64,000 nucleotides of DNA, taken from NCBI RefSeq assembly GCF_000716675.1, contig NZ_JNXT01000021.1:138559-202558 (forward strand), written 5' to 3'. Made by a program: the position numbers and the translations under genes. Every line of letters begins with the position of its first letter. Position 1 is the first letter of the stretch. The DNA comes from Streptomyces alboflavus. GTDB lineage: Bacteria > Actinomycetota > Actinomycetes > Streptomycetales > Streptomycetaceae. Below the pieces are notes generated by a model, which made no database searches, was not told the origin of the DNA, and worked only from the letters and a program-made list of their open reading frames with translations. Shown here piece by piece: positions 1-8,293 of this stretch.

Positions 1-318
1 GGTCTCGTAGTAGGCGACCTCTTCGGAGTACGGCGGGATCGGCACGTCGTAGAGGCGGCGCTGCACCTTGGAGGGCCAGCCCGCGGTGAGGCCGGTCGCG
101 GAGTACTTCTTCTCCTTGTCGCGGCCGCTGTCGCGGCTCTGGTTCGCGGAGATGAGCAGGTACACCGCGGGGACGCCGATGAGCAGCACGATGATCGTCG
201 CGGTGAGCCAGCGGCGGCGGAGCATGTGGCGGCGGTCTTCCGGGGGGCGCTGCTCCGTGTCACCCGGTCCGGGCGGGCCCGGCAGGTCCGGGGACGAGGG
301 CTGGCGGGGCACGGTCAT
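1..318 (-). CDS. Small single-TM membrane protein, N-terminal part (runs off window)
   Basis: Reverse-strand frame begins with ATG at 318, immediately after the TAG stop (321-319) of the ROK kinase, so the two are translationally adjacent. The visible 106 residues start MTVPRQPSSPDLPGPPGPGD, a Pro-rich cytoplasmic tail of about 30 residues. A basic RRHMLRRRW stretch follows, then one hydrophobic segment (ATIIVLLIGVPAVYLLIS, about residues 40-58), then a charged extracytoplasmic part rich in Lys, Arg and Tyr. The 3' end lies outside the window. I do not recognise a named family. Its place as last cistron of a sugar uptake operon suggests an accessory membrane protein, but nothing in the residues shows the function. 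The gene call is fairly sure because coding bias and coupling are clear. Confidence 0.7.
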   Translation of the reverse strand, partial: MTVPRQPSSPDLPGPPGPGDTEQRPPEDRRHMLRRRWLTATIIVLLIGVPAVYLLISANQSRDSGRDKEKKYSATGLTAGWPSKVQRRLYDVPIPPYSEEVAYYET

Positions 319-1476
319 CTACTGGGTTCCCTGGGCGGTGCGGTCGTTGGAGCGGCGGGCCTCGGCGTAGCGCTCGTACCGCTCGTAGCGCTCGACGCGG
401 CGGCGGTTGGCGCGGCGGAAGCGGCGGGCGACCAGCCGGGCCAGGTCGGCGGCGCCCACCATGCCCGCCTCGGGGCCGAGCTGGGCGCGGGCGATGCGGG
501 CCTCGGGGCGGTAGCCGCGGCCGGTGAGGTGGCGGCGGAAGGCGTCCCTGGCCGGGCCGATCAGGAGGTCGTCGGCCGCGCTGACGCCGCCGCCGATGAC
601 GAAGCAGGACGGGTCGAGCGCGGCGGCGAGGTTGGCGATGCCGACGCCGAGCCACTGGCCGATGTCCTGGAGCAGCTCGACGCACATGGCGTCGCCCTCG
701 CGGGCCAGCTCGGTGATGAGGGGTCCGGTGATGTCGGGGACGTTGCCCTTGACACGCTCGATGATGCCGTACGCGACCGGGGAGTCCGCGGCCGCGAGCT
801 CCCGGGCCTCGCGGACCAGGGCGTTGCCGGAGCTGTACTGCTCCCAGCAGCCGCGGTTGCCGCACGGGCAGCGGTGGCCGCCGGGGACGACCTGCATATG
901 GCCGAATTCCCCGGCCACACCGAACTTGCCGCGCTTGACCTGGCCGTCCTCCAGGATCGCGCCGCCGATGCCGGTGCCGAGCGTGATCATGACCAGGTGA
1001 TCCTCGCCGCGGGCCGCGCCGAAGCGCCACTCGGCCCACGCGGCGGTGTTCGCGTCGTTGTCGACGAGCACGGGCACCGCGAGGCGTCCTGAGATGCGGT
1101 CGCGCAGGGGTTCGTTGCGCCAGGACAGGTGCGGGGCGAACAGGACGCGGTTTCTGTCCGCGTCCACCCAGCCCGCGGCGCCGATGCCGACGGCGTGCAC
1201 GTCGTGCCGGTCGGACAGGTCAAGGACCAGCTCGACGATGGTGTCCTCGACCACCTTCGGGCTCTTGGACTTGTCCGGCGTCTCGGTGCGCAGCGTCTCC
1301 AGGATGTTGCCGTCGGCGTCCACGACGCCCGCCATCACCTTCGTGCCGCCGATGTCGATGCCGACGGTGGGGACGCGGGGCGCCGTCAGATGGGATCGGC
1401 GCTCACGCGTGCCCACGGTCCGCAGAACGGTGGCTCGTGCGGAGCCGCGGTGCGTGAGGTCGCGGTAGGTGCTCAT
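319..1476 (-). CDS. ROK-family sugar kinase (glucokinase type)
   Basis: ROK-family kinases phosphorylate hexoses with ATP in the cytoplasm. The ATP-binding signature DIGGTK is at residues 41-46. The ROK zinc motif CPCGNRGCWE appears near residue 200, followed by the second glycine-rich segment (VIGGGV). The protein is 385 aa; family members are about 310-320, and the excess is a 35-residue basic N-terminal extension plus an Arg-rich C-terminus (ERYERYERY). There is no helix-turn-helix before the kinase domain, so I call a kinase rather than a ROK repressor; the N-terminal extension is too short for a wHTH. It sits 3' of the CUT2 ABC genes and shares their strand, so it probably phosphorylates the imported sugar. 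Specificity (glucose or another hexose) cannot be read here. Confidence 0.88.
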   Translation of the reverse strand: MSTYRDLTHRGSARATVLRTVGTRERRSHLTAPRVPTVGIDIGGTKVMAGVVDADGNILETLRTETPDKSKSPKVVEDTIVELVLDLSDRHDVHAVGIGAAGWVDADRNRVLFAPHLSWRNEPLRDRISGRLAVPVLVDNDANTAAWAEWRFGAARGEDHLVMITLGTGIGGAILEDGQVKRGKFGVAGEFGHMQVVPGGHRCPCGNRGCWEQYSSGNALVREARELAAADSPVAYGIIERVKGNVPDITGPLITELAREGDAMCVELLQDIGQWLGVGIANLAAALDPSCFVIGGGVSAADDLLIGPARDAFRRHLTGRGYRPEARIARAQLGPEAGMVGAADLARLVARRFRRANRRRVERYERYERYAEARRSNDRTAQGTQ

Positions 1477-1567
1477 CGGGCCGATTCTGCCTCACGCTCG
1501 CGGGGGCGCGCACAACGGGCGTCCCCGGGGTGCGGCCACCCCGGGCCCCGGGGGAGGTGGACGTGGT

Positions 1568-1699
1568 GCCCCGTAAGGGGCGCGGGGAACTGCGCGACCA
1601 GCCACGCACAAGCCGCAGACGCATCTGCCGGGCACTCGGCAGACGCGTCTGCGGCTTTTCGCACGCTGAGCGCGCAGTTCCCCGCGCCCCTTACGGGGC
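1568..1699. repeat. 29-bp perfect inverted repeat of Streptomyces REP type
   Basis: Arms 1568-1596 (GCCCCGTAAGGGGCGCGGGG and on to GCGCG) and 1671-1699 are exact reverse complements over 29 bp. A second hairpin is nested between them. The right arm overlaps the last codons and the TAA stop of the ABC ATPase gene (1691-1693), so the gene ends inside the repeat. GGGGCGCGGGGAACTGCGCG-type elements recur widely in Streptomyces intergenic DNA. Confidence 0.8.
1611..1659 (-). terminator. Nested hairpin, probable terminator or processing site behind the ABC genes
   Basis: 12-bp perfect stem AGCCGCAGACGC (1611-1622) / GCGTCTGCGGCT (1645-1656) with a 22-nt loop. The T-run (1656-1659) lies on the plus side, so U-tract termination would suit plus-strand reading. 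For the leftward operon the large double hairpin could instead attenuate readthrough into the ROK gene or stabilise the upstream mRNA. Confidence 0.5.
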
Positions 1700-2539
1700 G
1701 CCGTACCCCGTGCCAGGCTCCGGAGCCCGCTCCAGCTCGTGGCGGAGGTCGTCCAGTTCGGAGCCCCCGGCCATCTGGCGGGTCAGCTCGTCGAGGGTGA
1801 TCTCGGCGCGCGTGTGGCTGCCGGACATCGCACCCCGCTTGAGGAGGACGAAACGGTTGCCGACCAGGTAGGCGTGGTGCGGGTTGTGGGTGATCAGGAC
1901 CACACCGAGGCCCGCGTCCCGCGCGGCGGCGACGTACTTGAGGACGACCCCGGACTGCTTCACGCCGAGCGCGGCGGTGGGCTCGTCCAGGACCAGGACC
2001 TTCGCGCCGAAGTACACGGCGCGGGCGATCGCCACGCACTGGCGCTCACCGCCGGAGAGCGTGCCGATCGGCTGGTCCACGTCGCGCAGGTCGATGCCCA
2101 TGCGAAGCAGCTCCGCGTGCGTGGTGCGGCGCATCAGGTCGACGTCTAGGCGCTTGAACGGCCCCGTGCCCTTCGTCGGCTCGGAGCCGAGGAAGAAGTT
2201 CCGCCAGACCGGCATCAGCGGGACGACGGCCAGGTCCTGGTAGACGGTCGCGATGCCGCGGTCCAGGGCCTCGCGGGGGCTGGAGAGCTTGGCCTCCGCA
2301 CCCTCGATGCGCAGGCTGCCCGCGTCGTGCTGGTGCAGCCCCGCGATGATCTTGATGAGGGTGGACTTGCCCGCGCCGTTGTCGCCGAGCACGCAGGAGA
2401 TCTCCCCGGCGTGCACTTCGAGGGAGACGCCCTCCAGGGCCCGGATGTTGCCGTAGTACTTGCTGACGGCGTCGAGCTCGACCAGCGGCGTACGGTCCGC
2501 GGGGGCCGTCTCTTCCTCGGCCACGGCCTCAGTGGTCAT
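1691..2539 (-). CDS. Sugar ABC transporter ATP-binding protein (CUT2 family, single NBD)
   Basis: ATPase subunit of a ribose/inositol/xylose-type importer. The 282-aa protein has Walker [10 protein letters not shown], signature LSGGERQ, Walker [12 protein letters not shown] and the switch His in LITHN. It is one nucleotide-binding domain, unlike the duplicated E. coli RbsA/XylG, as is usual for the FrcA-like actinobacterial type. The start is ATG at 2539: it overlaps the permease stop as ATGA, and residues before it in the longer open frame are an Arg-rich shadow. The stop lies in a 29-bp inverted repeat. It works with the upstream permease and the two lipoproteins. Confidence 0.92.
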   Translation of the reverse strand: MTTEAVAEEETAPADRTPLVELDAVSKYYGNIRALEGVSLEVHAGEISCVLGDNGAGKSTLIKIIAGLHQHDAGSLRIEGAEAKLSSPREALDRGIATVYQDLAVVPLMPVWRNFFLGSEPTKGTGPFKRLDVDLMRRTTHAELLRMGIDLRDVDQPIGTLSGGERQCVAIARAVYFGAKVLVLDEPTAALGVKQSGVVLKYVAAARDAGLGVVLITHNPHHAYLVGNRFVLLKRGAMSGSHTRAEITLDELTRQMAGGSELDDLRHELERAPEPGTGYGAP

Positions 2540-3588
2540 TTCGTCGCCTCCGCGCGCTTGCGGACCCAGGCGTTCAGCAGGGTCGCGAGGAGCAGCATCG
2601 CTCCGAGGAAGAACTTGAACCAGTCCGGGTTCCACTCGGCGTACACGATGCCCTTGCTGGTCATGCCGAAGATCAGGGCGCCGACGGCGGCGCCGACCGC
2701 CGAGCCGTAGCCGCCGGTGATCAGGCAACCGCCGATGACGGCCGCGATGATGTAGATCAGTTCGTTGCCGACGCCCTCGCCGGACTGCACGACGTCGTAG
2801 TTGAAGAGCAGGTGCTGGCCGGAGACCCAGGCGCCGAAGGCGACGCCCATGTACAGGCCGATCTTGGTCCGGCCGACCGGGACGCCGACCGCGCGGGCGG
2901 CGTGCTCACCGCCGCCGACCGCGAAGATCCAGTTTCCGGCGCGGGTGCGCAGGAGGATCCAGGTGGCGGCCGCGATCATCGCGAGCCACCACACGATGGT
3001 GATCTTGAAGTCGACGCCGCCGATGGTGATCGTGGAGGCGAAGACGTCCTTCGCGGACGAGAAGCCCTCCATGTCGGAGATCGACTTGGTGGAGACGGTG
3101 TCGCTGATCAGCTTGGTGAAGCCCAGGTTCGCGCCGGTCAGCATCAGGAACGTACCGAGCGTGATGATGAAGCTCGGCGGGTCCGTGCGGATCAGCATCA
3201 CGCCGTTGAAGACGCCGATGGCGAGGGTGGCGAGCAGGGACACGCCCACGCCGACCCAGACGTTCGCCGTCATCTGGTAGCTGAACATCGACGAGATCAG
3301 CGCGGACGTCGTCACCATGACGCCCGCCGACAGGTCGAACTCGCCGCCGATCATCAGGAGCGCCACCGGCACCGCCATGATGCCGATCGTGGAGGCCGCG
3401 TACAGGACGGTGGCGAGGCTCGCCGCGCGCAGGAAGCTGTCGGCGACGACCGCGAAGAACAGGAACACCGCGAGGGCGCCCACGACCGAGCCCAGCTCGG
3501 GCCGGCCGAGGAACTTCTTCAGCGGCGAGGTCTTCAGGAGCCGCTCGTCGGCCACCGGCTTGCCCGGTGCGGGCGCGGTCGTGCTCAT
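2536..3588 (-). CDS. Sugar ABC transporter permease (CUT2/BPD_transp_2 family)
   Basis: Membrane subunit of the importer, 350 aa, with about eight to ten hydrophobic helices (for example [58 protein letters not shown]). The GGEFDLSAG and GG..TGG..GS..GA motifs are typical of RbsC/FrcC permeases. The start is ATG at 3588, overlapping the TGA of the preceding lipoprotein gene (ATGA); the 157 codons before it in the open frame are a shadow of that gene. The spacing implies coupled translation of lipoprotein, permease and ATPase. Confidence 0.92.
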   Translation of the reverse strand: MSTTAPAPGKPVADERLLKTSPLKKFLGRPELGSVVGALAVFLFFAVVADSFLRAASLATVLYAASTIGIMAVPVALLMIGGEFDLSAGVMVTTSALISSMFSYQMTANVWVGVGVSLLATLAIGVFNGVMLIRTDPPSFIITLGTFLMLTGANLGFTKLISDTVSTKSISDMEGFSSAKDVFASTITIGGVDFKITIVWWLAMIAAATWILLRTRAGNWIFAVGGGEHAARAVGVPVGRTKIGLYMGVAFGAWVSGQHLLFNYDVVQSGEGVGNELIYIIAAVIGGCLITGGYGSAVGAAVGALIFGMTSKGIVYAEWNPDWFKFFLGAMLLLATLLNAWVRKRAEATK

Positions 3589-4598
3589 CGGGTCCCCCGC
3601 TTCGCGTAATCCTCCAGCTCGGCGGCCTGATCCTTGGTGATGATCTGCGGCCCGGTGAGGACCGGCTTGCCACCGCCGAGCACGTCGGCGTTGTACTTGT
3701 ACAGCCACAGCAGGTCCACGGCCTCGTAGCCCTGGAGGTAGGGCTGCTGGTCCACGGCGAAGCCGAGGGCGCCGGACTTCAGGCCCGCGGCGACCTTCTC
3801 GTTGAGGTCGAAGGTGTCGATCTCCGCCTTGCTGTCCGCGCCCTCCTTGGCCTTCACGGCCGTGTCCGCGAACGGCGCGCCGAGCGTGACGACGGCGTCG
3901 ATGTCCTTGTCGGCCTGCAGCTTGGCCTCGATGGCGGACTGCACGTCGGGCATGTTGGTGCCCGTCACGTACAGGTTCTGCATCTTGCCCTTGAAGGTGG
4001 ACTTGGCGCCGTCGCAGCGCTGCTCGTGGCCCACGTTGCCCTGCTCGTGCAGGATGCACAGGGCCTTCTTCTTGCCGCGCTTGGTCAGCTCCTCGCCGAC
4101 GGCCTCGCCCGCGATGGTCTCGTCCTGGCCGATGTGGGCCAGGGCGCCGAACTCCTTGGACTCCTCCGAGCCCGAGTTCACCGTGATCACCGGGATGCCG
4201 GCCTTCTTGGCGCGGGCCACGGCGGCCTTCATCGCGTCCGGCTTGGCCAGCGTGACGATGATGCCGTCGACCTTCTTGTCGATGGCCGCGTCCACGAGCT
4301 GGGCCTGCTGCTGCGCCTCGTCGTCGTGCGAGTACAGGAAGTTGATGTTGTCCTTCACCGCGGCCTGCTTGGCGCCGTTCTGGACGATGTCCCAGAACGT
4401 GTCGCCGTCGCCCGAGTGCGTGATCATCGCGACGGTCCAGCGCGGCGTGTCCACCGCCGCCCTGCCCTGTGCCTGAGAGGCCTTGCGCGCGTCCTCGGCG
4501 CGCTTGCCCCCGGTGCTGCTGCAGCCCACGAGGGACGCCCCGAGCACCGCCGCAAGCACGGCACCCACCGCACGTACTCCAGTCCCAACCCTTGCCAC
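3585..4598 (-). CDS. Sugar-binding lipoprotein 1 (CUT2, Peripla_BP_4)
   Basis: Solute-binding lipoprotein, 338 aa. I start it at GTG 4598, preceded by AAGAAGGG, because this gives a signal peptide with lipobox LVGC (about residues 23-26). The upstream 50 in-frame codons are hydrophilic and lack a start context. The mature part has the periplasmic-binding fold of the RbsB class: MITHSGDGDTFWDIVQNGAK, KVDGIIVTLAKP, VDQQPYLQGYEAVDLLWLY. It is a clear paralogue of the next gene upstream; both end in ARGTR or KRGTR. The 106-bp gap between the two holds three spaced CACTGC repeats but no strong promoter that I can see. Confidence 0.9.
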   Translation of the reverse strand: MARVGTGVRAVGAVLAAVLGASLVGCSSTGGKRAEDARKASQAQGRAAVDTPRWTVAMITHSGDGDTFWDIVQNGAKQAAVKDNINFLYSHDDEAQQQAQLVDAAIDKKVDGIIVTLAKPDAMKAAVARAKKAGIPVITVNSGSEESKEFGALAHIGQDETIAGEAVGEELTKRGKKKALCILHEQGNVGHEQRCDGAKSTFKGKMQNLYVTGTNMPDVQSAIEAKLQADKDIDAVVTLGAPFADTAVKAKEGADSKAEIDTFDLNEKVAAGLKSGALGFAVDQQPYLQGYEAVDLLWLYKYNADVLGGGKPVLTGPQIITKDQAAELEDYAKRGTR

Positions 4599-4704
4599 GT
4601 CGCCGTGCCCTTCTTGCGTCTCTTGCCTTGCAGTGTTTGCAGTGCTTCTCGCAGTGCTCGCGGTCTCGCCGCCCAAGTATCGGTCACGCGGATCACCCGA
4701 GTGG

Positions 4705-5694
4705 TCATCGGGTACCGCGCGCGGTGTACTTCTCCAGCTTCGGCACATCCTTCTCGGTGACGACGGCGGGGCCGGTCAGGACCGGTTTGCCGCCGCCGAG
4801 GACGTTCGCGTTGGTCCGGTACAGCCACAGCTCGTCGATCGCGAGGTAGCCCTGGAGGTAGGGCTGCTGGTCGACGGCGAAGCCGACCTCGCCCGCCTTG
4901 AGGCGCTTGACCACCTCGGCGTTCAGGTCGAAGGTGTCGATCTCGGCCTTGCTGTCGGCGTCCTCCTTGGCCTTCACGGAGTACGCCGCGATCGGCGCGC
5001 CGAGCGTGACGACGGCGTCGATGTCCTTGGCCGCCTGGAGTTTCGCGCTGATGGACGACTGCGATCCGGGCGCGTTGGTGCCGTCGACGTTCAGGTTCTC
5101 GACCGTGCCGTCGAAGGTCTTCTTCACGCCCGCGCAGCGCTGCTCCAGCGAGACGTTGCCCTGTTCGTGGATCACGCACAGGGCCTTCTTCCTGCCCCGC
5201 TTCGTCAGCTCGTCGCCGACCGCCTCGCCCGCCACCGACTCGTCCTGTCCGATGTGGCTCAGCGCGCCGAAGGGCGTGGAGAACTCGCCGCCCGAGTTGA
5301 TCGTGACGACCGGGATGCCCGCCGCCTTCGCCTTGCCGAGCACGGTCTTCATCGCCTCCGGCTTGGCGAGCGTCACCACGATCCCGTCGACCTTCTTGTC
5401 GATCGCGGTCTGGACCAGCTCCGCCTGACCCTTGCCCTCCTTGTCGTTGGAGTACAGGAACTCGACGTTGTCCTTCTTGGCGGCCTCCTTGGCGCCGTTC
5501 TGGACGATGTCCCAGAAGGTGTCGCCCTCACCGGAGTGCGTCACCATCGCGATCTTCAGGCGCGGGGTGCCGGCCGCCTTCCCGCCGCCACCTCCGTCCC
5601 CGTCTTTCGCGTCGCCCTTGCCTCCGGAACTGCTGCACCCGGCCGCGAGCGCGACGACCGCGATGAGGGCTGCTGCCGTGCGGGCTGTGCGCAT
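4705..5694 (-). CDS. Sugar-binding lipoprotein 2 (CUT2, Peripla_BP_4)
   Basis: First gene of the operon: a 329-aa lipoprotein with signal MRTARTAAALIAVVALAAGC, lipobox LAAGC, then a Gly/Ser/Lys linker. The binding domain aligns without gaps over most of its length with lipoprotein 1 (FWDIVQNGAK, DKKVDGIVVTLAKPEAMK, LCVIHEQGNVSLEQRC, VDQQPYLQGYLAIDELWLY). ATG 5694 follows AGAGGTGG. Two near-duplicate receptors feeding one permease suggest either a widened ligand range or two anomers or related sugars. A good sigma-70-like promoter and a candidate GntR site lie directly upstream. Confidence 0.9.
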   Translation of the reverse strand: MRTARTAAALIAVVALAAGCSSSGGKGDAKDGDGGGGGKAAGTPRLKIAMVTHSGEGDTFWDIVQNGAKEAAKKDNVEFLYSNDKEGKGQAELVQTAIDKKVDGIVVTLAKPEAMKTVLGKAKAAGIPVVTINSGGEFSTPFGALSHIGQDESVAGEAVGDELTKRGRKKALCVIHEQGNVSLEQRCAGVKKTFDGTVENLNVDGTNAPGSQSSISAKLQAAKDIDAVVTLGAPIAAYSVKAKEDADSKAEIDTFDLNAEVVKRLKAGEVGFAVDQQPYLQGYLAIDELWLYRTNANVLGGGKPVLTGPAVVTEKDVPKLEKYTARGTR

Positions 5695-5735
5695 GGTCCA
5701 CCTCTTCCCCCGGCCGCCTCGTGCGGCTGGTGGGA

Positions 5736-5781
5736 GTTTTAGCCGTGCGCCCCGCCAGCGTCAATGACTTTGTCAGAACAT
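5736..5781 (-). promoter_or_regulatory. Promoter and GntR-type operator of the sugar ABC operon
   Basis: On the minus strand TTGACG (5764-5759) and TAAAAC (5741-5736) are separated by 17 bp, a good vegetative promoter. Just upstream at 5770-5781 is TTGTCAGAACAT, a 10/12 match to the perfect dyad TTGTCAGGACAA found in the divergent GntR/oxidoreductase control region. The shared motif suggests that the local GntR protein regulates both units. Confidence 0.6.
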
Positions 5782-5783
5782 TC

Positions 5784-6572
5784 TTACGGCCGTACGAGGA
5801 GCTGGAACTCGAAGGAGTACCGCGAGGCCCGGTAGATGTGCGAGCCGAACTCGACCGCCCGTCCGGTGTCGTCGAAGGTCGTCCGGCGCATCGTGAGCAG
5901 CGGCGCGCCCTCCGGCTCGGCGAGCAGGTCGGCCTCCTCGGCCCCGGCGGCGCGGGCGCCGACGGACTGGCGGGCGCTGTGCAGCGTGATGCCCGCGGCC
6001 CGCATCAGGCGGTAGAGGCCGGTGGCCTCGAGGCGCTCGGTGTCGAGCGGCAGGAGCCCGGCGGGGATGTGGTTCCGGAGGTACGCCATCGGCTCGCCGT
6101 GGGCGAGGCGCAGGCGCTCCACCAGGTGGATCTCGCCGCCCTCGGCCACCCCGAGGGCGGCGGCGGCCTCGGCGTTCGCGGGCTCGACGACGTTGCGCAG
6201 GACCCGGGTCTCGGGCCGCTGCCCGGCCGCCTCCAGGTCGTCGTAGAGGCTGCTGAGCTCCAGCGGGCGCTTGACCTGGCTGTGCACGACCTGGGTGCCG
6301 ACGCCCCGGCGGCGCACCAGGAGGCCCTTGTCGACGAGGGACTGGATGGCCTGGCGGACGGTGGGCCGGGACAGGCCGAGGCGGCCCGCGAGGTCGATCT
6401 CGTTGCCGAGGAGGCTGCCGGGCGTCAGGGCGCCGCGCTCGATCGCCGCCTCCAGCTGCTGTGACAGCTGGAAGTACAGCGGGACCGGGCTGCTGCGGTC
6501 GACGCCGAGGTGCAGGGCCACCGTGGGGTCCACGGCCGGTTTGGCGGCTTTGGCCGCGGCTGGATCGGTCAC
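5784..6572 (-). CDS. GntR-family transcriptional regulator (HutC subfamily)
   Basis: 262 aa from GTG 6572. The N-terminal wHTH covers about residues 20-90 (VPLYFQLSQQLEAAIERG, LGLSRPTVRQAIQSLVDKGL, RRRGVGTQV). The C-terminal UTRA effector domain covers about 110-260 (RLRLAHGEPMAYLRNHIP, TFDDTGRAVEFGSHIYRASR). HutC/UTRA regulators sense small sugars, amines or sugar phosphates. An in-frame ATG 66 nt upstream (MVCPDN) is an alternative start; neither has a strong ribosome site. It lies between the ABC operon and the divergent dehydrogenase, and its likely operator half-sites TTGTC/GACAA occur in front of both, so local control of sugar uptake is the best inference. Confidence 0.88.
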   Translation of the reverse strand: MTDPAAAKAAKPAVDPTVALHLGVDRSSPVPLYFQLSQQLEAAIERGALTPGSLLGNEIDLAGRLGLSRPTVRQAIQSLVDKGLLVRRRGVGTQVVHSQVKRPLELSSLYDDLEAAGQRPETRVLRNVVEPANAEAAAALGVAEGGEIHLVERLRLAHGEPMAYLRNHIPAGLLPLDTERLEATGLYRLMRAAGITLHSARQSVGARAAGAEEADLLAEPEGAPLLTMRRTTFDDTGRAVEFGSHIYRASRYSFEFQLLVRP

Positions 6573-6621
6573 GGGGTGAGCGTAGTCCGGGGAGATGATG
6601 ACGGGAAGTTCGGTAGTTCTG

Positions 6622-6633
6622 TTGTCAGGACAA
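6622..6633. promoter_or_regulatory. Perfect dyad TTGTCAGGACAA in the GntR/dehydrogenase intergenic region
   Basis: TTGTC-AG-GACAA is a perfect 5+2+5 palindrome between the divergent starts (6572 minus, 6674 plus). A close copy lies before the ABC operon at 5770-5781. It is the expected size for a GntR-dimer half-site pair. Confidence 0.55.
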
Positions 6634-6673
6634 ACCATTGACAGGAGCGCGGGTGCCTGGCGAAGGTGTGCCC

Positions 6674-7693
6674 ATGCGCATCGGACTGATCGGAACGGGA
6701 CGTATCGGCACTTTCCACTCGGCGGCCCTGGTCGGCCATCCGGGGGTGGACTCACTCGTCGTGGCGGACGTGGACACCGCACGGGCGGCGGACCTCGCGG
6801 CCCGGGTGGGCGCGGAGGCGGCGCCCTCGGTGGACGCGCTCTTCGCGGCGGGGACGGCGGGCTCCGGGGTGGACGCCCTGGTCGTCACGGCGGCGACCTC
6901 GGCGCACGCGGAGCTGATCGGCAGGGCGGCGCGGGCCGGTCTGCCGGTGTTCTGCGAGAAGCCGATCGCCCTGGACCTGCCCGGCACCCTCGCCGCGCTC
7001 GCGGAGGTCGAGGCGGCGGGCACGGTGCTCCAGCTCGGCTTCCAGCGGCGCTTCGACGCCGGGTACGCGGCGGCCCGCGAGGCGGTGCGGGCCGGACGGC
7101 TCGGGCGGCTGCACACGGTGCGGGCCATGACGTCGGACCCGGCACCGCCGCCCGCCGCGTACCTGCCGCTCTCCGGCGGCCTCTACCGCGACTGCCTGGT
7201 GCACGACTTCGACATCCTGCGCTGGGTGACGGGCCGTGAGGTGGTGGAGGTGTACGCCGTCGGGTCCGACGCCGGACCCGCGATGTTCCGCGAGGCGGGC
7301 GACGTCGACACCGCCGCGGTGCTGCTCACCCTCGACGACGGCACCCTGGCCACGGCCACGGCGACGCGCTGCAACGGTGCGGGCTACGACGTCCGCATGG
7401 AACTCGCGGGCGAGGACGACCAGCTGGCGGTCGGCGTCAACGACCGCACCCCGCTGACCTCCGCCGAGCCGGACGGGCCGCCCGCCCCCGAGAAGCCCTG
7501 GCCGGGTTTCCTGGAGCGCTTCGCGCCCGCGTACGAGGCGGAGCTGGCCGCGTTCGTGGAGGTCGTGCGCGGTGAGCGGACGAACCCCTGCGACGGCCAC
7601 GAGGCGCTGCACGCGCTGCGGATCGCGGAGGCGTGCGAGCGGTCGCGGGCCGAGCGGCGGCCGGTGCGGCTCGCGGAGATCGACGGGGGCTGA
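6674..7693 (+). CDS. Gfo/Idh/MocA-family dehydrogenase (inositol 2-dehydrogenase-like)
   Basis: 339-aa NAD(P)-dependent sugar or inositol dehydrogenase. N-terminal Rossmann fold MRIGLIGTGRIGTFHS, then FCEKPIALDL, the EKP motif that binds the nicotinamide and substrate; GGLYRDCLVHDFDILRW carries the family's D-x-x-x-H-D-x-D-x-x-R substrate and catalytic pattern. The start is ATG 6674, with GAAGG seven bases upstream; the longer frame adds twelve residues without a ribosome site. It is divergent from the GntR gene and shares its control region, so oxidation of the imported sugar or cyclitol is the natural role. Substrate is not determined. Confidence 0.87.
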   Translation: MRIGLIGTGRIGTFHSAALVGHPGVDSLVVADVDTARAADLAARVGAEAAPSVDALFAAGTAGSGVDALVVTAATSAHAELIGRAARAGLPVFCEKPIALDLPGTLAALAEVEAAGTVLQLGFQRRFDAGYAAAREAVRAGRLGRLHTVRAMTSDPAPPPAAYLPLSGGLYRDCLVHDFDILRWVTGREVVEVYAVGSDAGPAMFREAGDVDTAAVLLTLDDGTLATATATRCNGAGYDVRMELAGEDDQLAVGVNDRTPLTSAEPDGPPAPEKPWPGFLERFAPAYEAELAAFVEVVRGERTNPCDGHEALHALRIAEACERSRAERRPVRLAEIDGG

Positions 7694-7699
7694 GGCCGC

Positions 7700-7732
7700 G
7701 GGCCCGGCGGCGCCCGACGGCGGGCCGGGCCC
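7700..7732. terminator. Convergent hairpin terminator
   Basis: GGGCCCGGC (7700-7708) pairs with GCCGGGCCC (7724-7732) in the 53-bp gap between the convergent dehydrogenase and thioesterase genes. There is no U-tract, as is common in Streptomyces. Confidence 0.5.
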
Positions 7733-7746
7733 TCGGGGGCGGGCGC

Positions 7747-8283
7747 TCAGGCCGAGGTGGCGCGGACCGTGCCCTGGGCCAGCGCGCACAGCGACTCGGT
7801 GCCGTCGTCGGCCACGGCGAACAGGTCGCAGCGGACGACGGCCTGACGGCGGGTCGCCTCCGCCACCGTCGCGCGGGCCACCAGGCGGGCGCCGGTCGCG
7901 GGGCGTACGTACTGGATGGTGAAGCCGGACGTCAGGACCGCGGCGCCGAGCACGGTCCCGGCCGCGAACGTGATGCTGTTGTCGGCCGCGTACGCGAGGA
8001 CGCCGCCGTGCACGAAGCCGTTCTGCTGGCGGAGTTCGTCGCGTACGGGGATCTCCAGCGTGGCCGCGCCGTCCCCGAACGCGGTGACCTCGGCGCGCAC
8101 CAGGCGGCTGAAGGGCTGGGCGTCCAGGGTCTTGCGGGCCAGGGGGAGGTCGAGGGCGCCGACGGGGTCGGGGGCTCCGGTGGAGTCGGGGGCTCCGGTG
8201 GAGTCGGGGGCTCCGGTGGAGTCGGGGGCTCCGGTGGAGTCGAAGTCTCCTGCGGCGCCGTGCTCTTGGTCGTGTTCCGTCAT
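7747..8283 (-). CDS. PaaI-family hotdog thioesterase
   Basis: 178 aa; acyl-CoA thioesterase of the PaaI/YbgC hotdog superfamily acting in the cytoplasm. The hotdog domain begins about residue 65: the QNGFVHGGVLAYAADNSITFA helix with the HGG motif, then TIQYVRPATGARLVARATV. An unusual N-terminal tail has four tandem copies of DSTGAP, encoded by an exact 18-bp repeat, and is probably disordered. ATG 8283 lies 10 bp after the P450 stop, so the two form an operon. Substrate unknown. Confidence 0.85.
   Translation of the reverse strand: MTEHDQEHGAAGDFDSTGAPDSTGAPDSTGAPDSTGAPDPVGALDLPLARKTLDAQPFSRLVRAEVTAFGDGAATLEIPVRDELRQQNGFVHGGVLAYAADNSITFAAGTVLGAAVLTSGFTIQYVRPATGARLVARATVAEATRRQAVVRCDLFAVADDGTESLCALAQGTVRATSA
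8170..8241. repeat. Four exact 18-bp tandem repeats inside the thioesterase gene
   Basis: GGGGGCTCCGGTGGAGTC occurs at 8170, 8188, 8206 and 8224 without a mismatch. It encodes DSTGAP repeats on the minus strand. Exact identity suggests recent slippage, so copy number probably varies between strains. Confidence 0.9.
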
Positions 8284-8293
8284 GAGGGGACTT

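Noticed and set aside
319..1476. ROK-family transcriptional repressor
   Set aside because: The N-terminal extension is about 35 basic residues with no winged helix-turn-helix, and the kinase motifs are complete.
2536..4059. Longer starts for the permease, ATPase, response regulator and sugar dehydratase genes
   Set aside because: The added N-termini are Arg/Pro-rich readthrough of the preceding gene in another frame; coupled ATGA/TGATG starts with family-typical N-termini are preferred.
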